Part shown: positions 1-6,847 of the stretch, piece by piece
How positions within the stretch are numbered: the first letter of the stretch is position 1
Layout of the letters: every line of letters begins with the position of its first letter
Origin: Alphaproteobacteria bacterium
GTDB taxonomy: Bacteria > Pseudomonadota > Alphaproteobacteria > SP197
DNA: 10,933 nucleotides
NCBI GenBank assembly: GCA_022822575.1
Contig: JAJEBJ010000142.1
Location: forward strand, 1 to 10,933
Direction of reading: 5' to 3'
Program-made: the position numbers and the translations under genes
Notes under the pieces: model-generated
Seen by the model: only the letters and a program-made list of their open reading frames with translations
Databases searched by the model: none
What the model was told of the DNA's origin: nothing

Positions 1-1233
1 GGCCTCACCCGGCGTCGCAGCGTTCCGGACGCCTTTCCCGAACCCGGAGAACTGAAGGACTCATACGACATCGTCATCGTCGGTGGTGGCGGTCATGGCC
101 TGGCAACCGCATATTATCTTGCCGTCGATCACGGGATCACCGACGTCGCGGTGCTTGAACGCGGGTACATCGGCGGTGGCAACACGGGCCGCAACACGGC
201 GATCATCCGTTCCAACTACCTGACACCGGAGGGCGTGAAGTTCTACGACGAGTCGGTGAGGCTCTACAGGGACCTCTCCAACGACTTCGACATGAACATC
301 CTCTATTCGGAGCGCGGCCACTACACCCTGGCGCATACGGACAGCGCCATCAGGACCATGCGGTGGAGGGCCGAAGTCAACAAGCACTTCGGTATCGAAT
401 CGGAACTCGTGATGCGGGACGATCTCATGAAGATGGTGCCGCAGCTCGATTACTCCGAGGATGTCCGCTACCCCATCCTCGGGGCGCTCTACCATGCACC
501 CGGAGCCATTGCCCGCCACGATGCGGTGGCATGGGGCTACGGCGCCGGCGCGGCGCGGCGCGGCGTCCACATCCACCAGAACACGGAGGTCACGGGTTTC
601 GAGATCACAGGAGCCAACGGCCACGGGGGTCGTGTCACCGGGGTGAAGACCAACCGGGGAACCATCCGCGCCGGAAAGGTGCTGCAGGCGGTGGCCGGCA
701 TGTCCGGCGAAGTGGCGGCGATGGCGGGTTTCAGGTTGCCGCTGAAGACGGTGCCGCTCCAGGCCTGTGTCAGTCAGCCCCTCAAACCCTTCCTTGACGC
801 CATCGTCGTCTCGGGAAGCCTGCACGTCTACGTCAGCCAGTCATCCCGCGGCGAACTCGTCATGGGCGGTTCCACGGACCCCTACGGGGTCTACATGACT
901 CGCTCGACACTCGACTTCAAGGAAGGCCTGATGATGCACCTTCTGGAACTGCTCCCCTTCATTTCCGAAGTGAAGCTGCTGCGGCAGTGGGCCGGCATGA
1001 CCGACATGACGCCGGATTTCGCGCCGATCATGGGAGAGACCCCCGTCGACAACTACTATATCGACGCCGGCTGGGGGACGTGGGGGTTCAAGGCCACGCC
1101 GGTGTGCGGCAAGGAAAATGCGCGGATGCTGGCGACCGGTGAAGTCGGAGACCTCATTCAGCCCTTTGCCCTCCAGCGCTACCACGATTTCAACCTGGTC
1201 GGGGAAAAGGGCGCGGCCAGCGTGGGTCACTGA
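1..1233 (+). CDS. soxB: Sarcosine oxidase beta subunit (5' partial)
   Basis: Beta subunit of heterotetrameric sarcosine oxidase, a cytoplasmic flavoenzyme that oxidises sarcosine (N-methylglycine) to glycine. The frame is open from base 1 and the start lies outside the window. The visible 410 residues are close to the usual family length, so few codons are missing. Seen: an FAD-binding Rossmann motif GGGGHG at residues 28-33 of the visible part; the family motif GGGNTGRNT at about 58-66, followed by IIRSNYL; a His at visible residue 173 in RHDAVAWG, which by family memory is about where FMN is covalently attached; and GWGTWGFKATP at 357-367 near the C-terminus, where the more usual form has GG instead of WG. 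The fold is a DAO-type oxidoreductase. It is first in the order beta-delta-alpha-gamma. A GGAGG at 1234-1238, right after the stop, serves the next gene. The family assignment is secure; the exact substrate is not. Confidence 0.93.
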   Translation, partial: GLTRRRSVPDAFPEPGELKDSYDIVIVGGGGHGLATAYYLAVDHGITDVAVLERGYIGGGNTGRNTAIIRSNYLTPEGVKFYDESVRLYRDLSNDFDMNILYSERGHYTLAHTDSAIRTMRWRAEVNKHFGIESELVMRDDLMKMVPQLDYSEDVRYPILGALYHAPGAIARHDAVAWGYGAGAARRGVHIHQNTEVTGFEITGANGHGGRVTGVKTNRGTIRAGKVLQAVAGMSGEVAAMAGFRLPLKTVPLQACVSQPLKPFLDAIVVSGSLHVYVSQSSRGELVMGGSTDPYGVYMTRSTLDFKEGLMMHLLELLPFISEVKLLRQWAGMTDMTPDFAPIMGETPVDNYYIDAGWGTWGFKATPVCGKENARMLATGEVGDLIQPFALQRYHDFNLVGEKGAASVGH

Positions 1234-1248
1234 GGAGGCTGTCAGACC

Positions 1249-1524
1249 ATGAAGATCATGCCGTGCCCGCTCAACGGTCCGCGCAACATCTCGGAGTTCT
1301 CCTGCGGTGGCGAGGTGGAGCATCTGCCGCCGCCGGACTGTGACCACGCCCAGTGGATCGACTACGTCTACCTCGAGAACAACACCGCGGGCATCGTCCG
1401 CGAGTGGTGGTATCACACACCCACCGCCTACTGGTTCGTCGCCGAACGTGACACCCGCACGGACGAGATTCTCCGGACATGGCCGGCCGGCGAGTTCCTT
1501 GCCGAATTCGGAGAGAAACGATGA
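1249..1524 (+). CDS. soxD: Sarcosine oxidase delta subunit, divergent zinc site
   Basis: Small (91 aa) delta subunit of heterotetrameric sarcosine oxidase. In the characterised enzyme it binds one zinc and packs against the alpha subunit. The start ATG at 1249 has GGAGG at 1234-1238, a 10-base spacing. Seen: an N-terminal CPLNGPRN (Cys6), a GGE turn at 20-22, a tryptophan-rich REWWYH stretch ending at His56, and the family signature WF-x3-RDT at 62-69. The known zinc ligands are Cys6, Cys9, a His and a Cys four residues after it. Here Cys6 and His56 remain, but position 9 is Asn and position 60 is Ala. Cys19, Cys31 and His33 are the other possible ligands. The gene ends in TGA inside the ATGA that starts soxA, which suggests translational coupling. 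Identity is firm from context and signature; metal binding is uncertain. Confidence 0.9.
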   Translation: MKIMPCPLNGPRNISEFSCGGEVEHLPPPDCDHAQWIDYVYLENNTAGIVREWWYHTPTAYWFVAERDTRTDEILRTWPAGEFLAEFGEKR

Positions 1525-4487
1525 ACCCCGGACGCCTTCCCTCCCCGGCGGGCCAGCTGATCGACCGCTCGAGGCCGCTCTCCTTCACCTTTGACGGCCA
1601 CCCTTACGAGGGATTCGCCGGAGACACCATCACCAGCGCCCTCCTTGCCGCCGGTGTCAGGGTGCTGTCGCGTTCCTTCAAGTACCACCGTCCGCGGGGA
1701 ACGCTGTCGGCCGCCGGTCACGATGCCAACAGTTTCGTGCAGATTGGTGATGAGCCCAATGTGGCGGCCGATACACGACTGATCGAGGACGGCATGGTGG
1801 TCGGGGCACAGAATGTCTTCGGCAGTCTCGACAACGATCACGCGCGTCTTCTCGATCACCTCGGGCGGTTCCTGCCGGTCGGGTTCTACTACAAGACATT
1901 CTACCGCCCGAAGGGCGCATGGAAGGTGTGGGAGCCGGTGGTCCGACGCCTTGCGGGTCTGGGCTCGGTCAATGCCGAGACGCCGCACGGCTACTACGAC
2001 AAGCAGTATCTGTGGGCCGACGTGGTCGTGGTCGGCGGTGGACCTGCAGGTATGGCGGCAGCGCTCGAGGCGGCGGCGGTCAGCCGCGCGGTCGAGGTGC
2101 TGCTCGTCGAAGAGAACCCGTGTTTGGGCGGTTCCCTGACCTATGCGCGATTCGATGCCGAGGGAGAACGGGCCGCACGCGAGCGGGCAACGCTCGTGGC
2201 TGCGGTGGAGGGATGCGACAACATCCGTGTGCTCACCGGCGCCGTGGCCAACGGCTGGTTCACGGACCACTTCATTCCCGTCATCCAGGGCAACCGCATG
2301 TTCAAGGTGCGGGCCAAATCCGTGGTCGTGGCCACCGGATCCTGGGAACAACCCCTGGTGTTCCGCAACAACGATCTTCCCGGGGTGATGTACGGTTCGG
2401 CGGCCCAGCGACTGGTCAACCGGCATGGCGTCAGGCCTGGCAACCGGGCGGTCATCGCCACGGCCAACGCCGACGGTTATGCCACTGCGCTCGATCTGAT
2501 CGGCGCCGGAGTCGACATTGCCGCGGTGGCTGAACTCGGGCCTGCCGTGCCGCGGCACGACCTGGCGATGGCGGTGGCCGATCACGGGGTGCCGATCAGG
2601 CCGCGATCGACCGTGGTCGTGGCCGAACCCGGCCGGTGGAAGGACACCATCGAGGCAGCGCGAGTAGCGGAGATCACCGGGCCCGGCACAACAGCCGCAC
2701 GCCATGATGTCCATGACTGCGACACCATCGTGACGTCGGTCGGCTGGCAACCCGCCGCCAACCTCGTCTGGCACGCTGGCGGCCGGACGCCCTACAACGA
2801 GACGACGTCCATGCTCGAGATCGGCAAGCTGCCCGCCGGCATGCACGCGGCGGGATCGGTGGCAGGGTGTTTCCGAATCGACACGGTGATCGAGGAAGGC
2901 AGGCGCGCCGGCTGGCTGGCTGCCCGCGACGCCGGTTTCAACGGCACCGCGATGCCGGCGGTGCGCAACGACCGCGGCGAAACAGGGCAGAATCATCCCT
3001 GGCCCATGTTCGAGCACCCGAAGGGCCGTGATTTCGTCGATTTCGACGAGGACCTGCAGATCCACGATCTGAAAGACGCAGTCTCGGAGGGCTACACCCA
3101 CATCGAGCTGATGAAGCGCTTCTCTACCTGCGGCATGGGTCCCAGCCAGGGCCGCCACTCCTGGCTCAACGCGATACGCCTCAACGCCCGGGAGAACGGC
3201 ATCAGTGTCAACGAGGCCGGAATGACGACACAGAGGCCGCCCTACACGGCCGAGAAGCTGGGCATCCTGGCCGGACGCAGTTTCGAGCCCCAGCGCCTCA
3301 CCGCCATGCACTGGCGTCACGTCGAGGCCGGCGCCCGCATGATGCAGGCCGGCGTCTGGTACCGTCCGGAACACTATGGCGGCGATGACCGGGAGGCCGT
3401 CATCGAGGCCGAATCGTGTCATGTCCGGGGGAAGGTCGGTCTGATCGACGTGTCGACCCTGGGCGGGCTCGAGATTCGCGGCCCTGATGCCGCGGACATG
3501 ATGGAACGCATGTACACCTGGGCCTACAGGAAGCAGCTGGTGGGGCGCGCCCGCTACACGCTGATGACCGACATGACCGGTGTCATCACCGACGACGGAG
3601 TCGCCTGCAGGCTGCATGAGAACCACTACTACGTCACGGCCACCACGTCCGGTGTCGATGGTGTCTACCAGGAGATGCTGTTCTGGAACGCGCAGTGGCG
3701 TCTCAGGGTCGACATCACCAATGTCACGGGTGCCCTCAGCGGCGTCAACATCGCCGGGCCACGGTCGCGTGCCGTGCTCACCCGCCTCACCGACGAGAAA
3801 CTCGATGCCGAATCCTTCCCCTACATGGCCGTCAGGCAGGCGAACGTCGCCGGCATCCCCTGCCGTCTCCTCAGGGTCGGTTTCGTCGGTGAGCTCGGGT
3901 ACGAGATCCATTGTCCGGCACACTCGGGCGAGGCCCTTTGGGATGCCCTGATGGAAGCGGGCAGGGATCACGACATCAGGCCCTTCGGCGTGGAGTGCCA
4001 GAGACTCTTGCGTCTCGAGAAGGGTCACATCATCGTCAGCCAGGACACCGACGGCCTCACCAATCCCCTGGAAGCGGACATGGACTGGGCCCTGGCCAAG
4101 AAACGTCCCTTCTTCATCGGCAAGCGGTCCATCGATATCCAGCGCGACAATGTCCAGCGCAAGCTGGTGGGATTCGAGATCGAATCCCGAAATCGCGACG
4201 GCAGCATCCCCAGAGAGTGCCATCTGGTGATCCGCGACGGGGACATCACCGGCAGGGTGACGTCCTGCAGCTACTCGCCGACTCTCGACAAGGTCATCGG
4301 CCTCGCCTACGTGGCGCCTGATCAGGCAGAACCGGGCAGCACCTTCCAGGTGAGGATCGACTCCGGACGCATCGAGGGGCGCCGGGTGAAAATCATGCCC
4401 AATACGCTCGTTGATTGCCGGGTTGTTCCGTTGCCCTTCTTCGACCCGGAGAACGCCCGTCAGGAATCAGGGAACGCAGTTCCATGA
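1521..4487 (+). CDS. soxA: Sarcosine oxidase alpha subunit
   Basis: Large subunit (988 aa, normal for the family) that binds NAD+ and carries the tetrahydrofolate domain, which converts the iminium/formaldehyde unit to 5,10-methylene-THF. Domains in order: a ferredoxin-like N-terminal domain (about 15-110) with no cysteine before residue 201, so no 2Fe-2S cluster, as in known alpha subunits; a pyridine-nucleotide/FAD-type Rossmann domain opening with DVVVVGGGPAGMAAALEAA at about 167-185, with a second motif ATG at 271-273; a conserved linker with CGMGPSQGR at 537-545; and a GcvT-like aminomethyltransferase domain (about 590-880) plus its C-terminal barrel (about 880-985). ATG 1521 is chosen over an upstream in-frame start because GGAGAG at 1510-1515 lies five bases before it and it gives an ATGA overlap with soxD. 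The gene ends in another ATGA overlap with soxG. Characterised relatives mostly sit in folate-linked operons; no folate gene is visible here. Confidence 0.94.
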   Translation: MNPGRLPSPAGQLIDRSRPLSFTFDGHPYEGFAGDTITSALLAAGVRVLSRSFKYHRPRGTLSAAGHDANSFVQIGDEPNVAADTRLIEDGMVVGAQNVFGSLDNDHARLLDHLGRFLPVGFYYKTFYRPKGAWKVWEPVVRRLAGLGSVNAETPHGYYDKQYLWADVVVVGGGPAGMAAALEAAAVSRAVEVLLVEENPCLGGSLTYARFDAEGERAARERATLVAAVEGCDNIRVLTGAVANGWFTDHFIPVIQGNRMFKVRAKSVVVATGSWEQPLVFRNNDLPGVMYGSAAQRLVNRHGVRPGNRAVIATANADGYATALDLIGAGVDIAAVAELGPAVPRHDLAMAVADHGVPIRPRSTVVVAEPGRWKDTIEAARVAEITGPGTTAARHDVHDCDTIVTSVGWQPAANLVWHAGGRTPYNETTSMLEIGKLPAGMHAAGSVAGCFRIDTVIEEGRRAGWLAARDAGFNGTAMPAVRNDRGETGQNHPWPMFEHPKGRDFVDFDEDLQIHDLKDAVSEGYTHIELMKRFSTCGMGPSQGRHSWLNAIRLNARENGISVNEAGMTTQRPPYTAEKLGILAGRSFEPQRLTAMHWRHVEAGARMMQAGVWYRPEHYGGDDREAVIEAESCHVRGKVGLIDVSTLGGLEIRGPDAADMMERMYTWAYRKQLVGRARYTLMTDMTGVITDDGVACRLHENHYYVTATTSGVDGVYQEMLFWNAQWRLRVDITNVTGALSGVNIAGPRSRAVLTRLTDEKLDAESFPYMAVRQANVAGIPCRLLRVGFVGELGYEIHCPAHSGEALWDALMEAGRDHDIRPFGVECQRLLRLEKGHIIVSQDTDGLTNPLEADMDWALAKKRPFFIGKRSIDIQRDNVQRKLVGFEIESRNRDGSIPRECHLVIRDGDITGRVTSCSYSPTLDKVIGLAYVAPDQAEPGSTFQVRIDSGRIEGRRVKIMPNTLVDCRVVPLPFFDPENARQESGNAVP

Positions 4488-5194
4488 GCACCGCCGAAAG
4501 GCTGATGACACAGCCCGAGAAGCTCCAGCGCCGGTCCCATCTCTACCGAACCTGTCGCGAGGCAGGTGCTCAATGGCGTGTCGTGAACGGCTTTGGCGCG
4601 CCGGCGCACTACGGCGATGTGTCCGGCGAGACCGCCGCCGCGGCCCGTCTCGCCATTGCCGATCTGACGGCTTTGCCGCGGGCCGGATACAAGGGTTGGG
4701 GAATGGCGGACTGGATCCGGGACCAGGGGGTATCCCTGCCTGAACCCAACCTGGCCCAAAGGCAGGAGGACGGCACCCTGGCATGCCGGCTTTCCTCCGG
4801 GGAACTCCTGCTGCTCGCCGATGATGACGAGGCGACACTGATCGATCGTCTCGAGGGGGCCTGGTCCATGGACGATGCCGTCTGCTTTCCGGTGCCGCGC
4901 GCCGACGCCAGTGCGCGGCTTGTCGTTACCGGACATGAGAGCGCGGCGATGATGGCGAAGATGTGCGGTGTCGATCTGCGGGGCCACCGCTTCTCAGACC
5001 ACGCCATCGCGCAGACCAGCGTGGCACGGATGAACGTCATTGTCCTGCGCAACGACCGGGGCGCGGCGCCTGCCTATGACCTGATCTTTGACAGCGCCTC
5101 GGCGGTCTATCTGTGGGGATGTCTCGTCGATGCCATGGCGGAGTTCAGCGGGCGCATCGTCGGCCTTGATGCCGTCGACGCACTGCGCGGCTGA
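4484..5194 (+). CDS. soxG: Sarcosine oxidase gamma subunit
   Basis: Gamma subunit (236 aa) of heterotetrameric sarcosine oxidase. It is structurally related to the GcvT fold and completes the complex; no catalytic residue is assigned to it. Seen: a C-terminal half with the family pattern, namely AAMMAKMCGVDL at about 154-165, IAQTSVARMNVIVLR at about 175-189, and a closing ASAVYLWGCLVDAMAEF-type helix at about 205-221. The N-terminal 90 residues are less conserved and include a Gly/Trp-rich YKGWGMADWI at 69-78. The protein is somewhat longer than the roughly 180-210 residues I expect for gamma subunits. ATG 4484 is chosen because it overlaps the soxA stop as ATGA; an upstream in-frame start at 4415 would run deep into soxA. 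It is the last gene of the operon and stops nine bases from the oppositely oriented gshB stop. Confidence 0.88.
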   Translation: MSTAERLMTQPEKLQRRSHLYRTCREAGAQWRVVNGFGAPAHYGDVSGETAAAARLAIADLTALPRAGYKGWGMADWIRDQGVSLPEPNLAQRQEDGTLACRLSSGELLLLADDDEATLIDRLEGAWSMDDAVCFPVPRADASARLVVTGHESAAMMAKMCGVDLRGHRFSDHAIAQTSVARMNVIVLRNDRGAAPAYDLIFDSASAVYLWGCLVDAMAEFSGRIVGLDAVDALRG

Positions 5195-5213
5195 CCTCCC
5201 GGATCAGGGCCGC
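5187..5213. terminator. Possible bidirectional terminator hairpin between soxG and gshB
   Basis: The two convergent stop codons sit inside an interrupted inverted repeat. GCGGC plus TGA (5187-5194) can pair with TCA, two unpaired G, then GCCGC (5204-5213), leaving a nine-base loop. The stem is GC-rich and present on both strands, so it could end transcription from either side. There is no T-tract after it on either strand, so an intrinsic terminator is only a possibility. Confidence 0.3.
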
Positions 5214-6157
5214 CGGTCCGCACAACGTTTCTCGATCGCGTCCCAGACCCTGGATTCCAGCCGGCTGCCGTCGAAACGGTTGATTTCCTGGATTCCCGTG
5301 GGTGAGGTCACATTGATTTCTGTCAACCAGTCGCCGATCACGTCTATGCCGACGAGAATCATGCCGCGACGCACCAGTTCCGGTCCGATGATACGGCAGA
5401 TCTCGTGGTCGCGGGGGGTCATTGCCGCACGCTCGGGCCGGCCCCCGACATGCATGTTGGAGCGCGCCTCGCCCGCCGGTGGCACGCGATTGATGACACC
5501 GGCCGCCTCACCATCGATGAGAATGATCCGCCTGTCCCCCTGACGGACCTCCGGAAGATAGGCCTGGGCCATCAACGGTTCCCGCGAGACGCTGACGAAC
5601 ATCTCGTGGAGGGAGGCAAGGTTCTCGTCTCCGGGGGGAATGTGGAAGACGCCGGCGCCACCGTTGCCGTAGAGCGGCTTGACGATAATGTCGTGATGCT
5701 CGTCGCGAAACGTCCTGAGGGCCTCCAGGGAACGGGTGATCAGAGTCGGTGGCATGATGCCCGGAAACTCCGTTGCGAAGAGTTTTTCGGGGGCATTCCT
5801 CACCCCGGACGGGTCGTTGACAACCAGGGTGGAGGGAAGCAACTTCTCAAGAAGGTGGGTGGCGGTGATGTAGGCCATGTCGAACGGCGGATCCTGGCGC
5901 ATGAGCACCACGTCAACCGTCGACAGATCCAGCCATCGGGGCTCGCCGAGACTGACGTGGTCTCCCTTCCTGCGCCTCAGGGTCATCGGCCGGCAGCGGG
6001 CAAGGACGGCGCTGTCGCGGAACACCAGATCGTCGGGCTGGTAGACCCAAAGCTCGTGGCCCCGTTCCTGGGCCTCGAGAGCGAGAACGAAGGTGGTGTC
6101 CGCATCGATGTCGACGGATTCGACCGGATCCATCTGAAAGGCAACGCCTAGTGTCAT
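5204..6157 (-). CDS. gshB: Glutathione synthetase
   Basis: Cytoplasmic ATP-grasp ligase (317 aa, full length) that joins gamma-glutamylcysteine and glycine with ATP hydrolysis to make glutathione, the second step of the pathway. Seen: an N-terminal prokaryotic GSH-synthetase domain (about 1-120) with VAFQMDPVESVDIDADTT at 5-22 and the signature MRQDPPFDMAYITATHLLE at 86-104; an ATP-grasp domain (about 123-300) with the glycine-rich loop KPLYGNGGAGVF at 160-171, RSNMHVGG at 232-239, and the metal/ATP-binding end GIDVIGDWLTEINVTSPTG at 270-288. The loop reads Y and N where many relatives have D and M, a modest difference. The ATG at 6157 lies 11 bases after the BON gene stop with no clear Shine-Dalgarno, so it is probably translated from a shared transcript. 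The gene is convergent with soxG. Confidence 0.96.
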   Translation of the reverse strand: MTLGVAFQMDPVESVDIDADTTFVLALEAQERGHELWVYQPDDLVFRDSAVLARCRPMTLRRRKGDHVSLGEPRWLDLSTVDVVLMRQDPPFDMAYITATHLLEKLLPSTLVVNDPSGVRNAPEKLFATEFPGIMPPTLITRSLEALRTFRDEHHDIIVKPLYGNGGAGVFHIPPGDENLASLHEMFVSVSREPLMAQAYLPEVRQGDRRIILIDGEAAGVINRVPPAGEARSNMHVGGRPERAAMTPRDHEICRIIGPELVRRGMILVGIDVIGDWLTEINVTSPTGIQEINRFDGSRLESRVWDAIEKRCADRRP

Positions 6158-6168
6158 GGAATCGAAGC

Positions 6169-6786
6169 TCAGCCGCCCAGGACGCGGACGTAGCTCACCA
6201 CCTCCTCGACGCCGGATATCGTGCGTGCATGGTTGAGCACGCGCTCGAGTTCCGCATCATCCTGGGCGATTCCCGTGATGTAGACCACGCGATCGACGGT
6301 CTCCACGTTGAAATTGATCTTGGAGACATCGGAATCGAACAGCAAAAGGGCGCGCAATTCGTTGGAGATGGCGATATCCGCGAGGGAGAGGCTTCCGGCA
6401 TTGGCCTCGTCGACATCGATCTCGTTTCTGACCTCGACAACCCCTTCGGCCTGCCAGGCGAGTCGCACGGCCTCGATGCGAAGATGTGCTTCGGCAACGT
6501 TCCCGGTGAGCAGGACGCGTCCTTCGGTCACATCGAGGGAGACGCCGAAGAGCGCATCCTCGTTGGTCTCGTTGAACTGCGTGAAACGCTGGGAAATGTC
6601 GAAGGTGATCGTGAGGTCATCGACCTGCTCGCCAAGACTGCGTTCCTCGACAATCGACACGCCGCTCGTGGCCACGGCCCCCACGGCAAGACCGACACAT
6701 CCTCCAAGCAGCGGAGCGATGATGAGGAGAGGGAGAAGGGCGGGCATAACGCCTCTGATGGATGGATGGACCCATAATGCGCGCAT
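6169..6786 (-). CDS. BON-domain outer-membrane lipoprotein
   Basis: Predicted lipoprotein with two BON domains, like the OsmY/DolP envelope-maintenance family; no enzymatic role is known. From ATG 6786 it is 205 aa. A signal peptide has two arginines in the n-region and a hydrophobic run at 14-27, followed by a lipobox ending LLGGC (Cys30). A glycine/valine-rich stretch follows. BON1 covers about 55-125 (core EGRVLLTGNV at 88-97) and BON2 about 137-205 (VVYITGIAQD at 167-176, then GVEEVVSYV). The start is uncertain. ATG 6789 adds one Met. ATG 6747 has AGAGG four bases upstream and still keeps the lipobox, but loses all positive charge before the hydrophobic core, so I prefer 6786. The gene is divergent from the LpoA-like gene and 11 bases upstream of gshB, probably co-transcribed with it. 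Confidence 0.85.
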   Translation of the reverse strand: MRALWVHPSIRGVMPALLPLLIIAPLLGGCVGLAVGAVATSGVSIVEERSLGEQVDDLTITFDISQRFTQFNETNEDALFGVSLDVTEGRVLLTGNVAEAHLRIEAVRLAWQAEGVVEVRNEIDVDEANAGSLSLADIAISNELRALLLFDSDVSKINFNVETVDRVVYITGIAQDDAELERVLNHARTISGVEEVVSYVRVLGG

Positions 6787-6800
6787 CATGCCTTTGTGTT

Positions 6801-6819
6801 CAAGGTCGGGTGGACCTTG
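6801..6819. promoter_or_regulatory. Perfect inverted repeat in a divergent intergenic gap (candidate operator)
   Basis: CAAGGTC and GACCTTG form a perfect 7-base inverted repeat around a 5-base spacer. It lies in the gap of about 61 bases between the divergently transcribed BON lipoprotein gene and the LpoA-like gene. Its placement suits an operator acting on both genes, but it could equally be a transcript hairpin in a 5' leader. No convincing -35/-10 pair is visible around it. Confidence 0.4.
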
Positions 6820-6847
6820 CCGTCGTCGCAGCGCATGATCGCTCGCG

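Noticed and set aside
61..825. A 254-codon open frame on the - strand opposite soxB
   Set aside because: It is a shadow of a confidently identified gene, with composition typical of an antisense frame and no motifs.
1521..1850. Possible 2Fe-2S cluster in the ferredoxin-like N-terminal domain of SoxA
   Set aside because: There is no cysteine before residue 201, so no cluster can be ligated; the domain is the cluster-free form.
1428..4223. A 931-codon open frame on the - strand opposite soxA
   Set aside because: It is antisense to a gene with clear domains. Long antisense frames are expected in GC-rich DNA with strong third-position bias, and the translation is rich in His, Asp, Arg and Gly with no recognisable domain.
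5405..6777. Two long + strand open frames opposite gshB and the BON gene
   Set aside because: Both - strand genes have unmistakable family motifs; the + frames have none and abut by chance.
6777..6786. Palindrome ATGCGCGCAT at the BON gene start
   Set aside because: Short alternating GC palindromes are frequent in such DNA, and this one probably just encodes the first codons.
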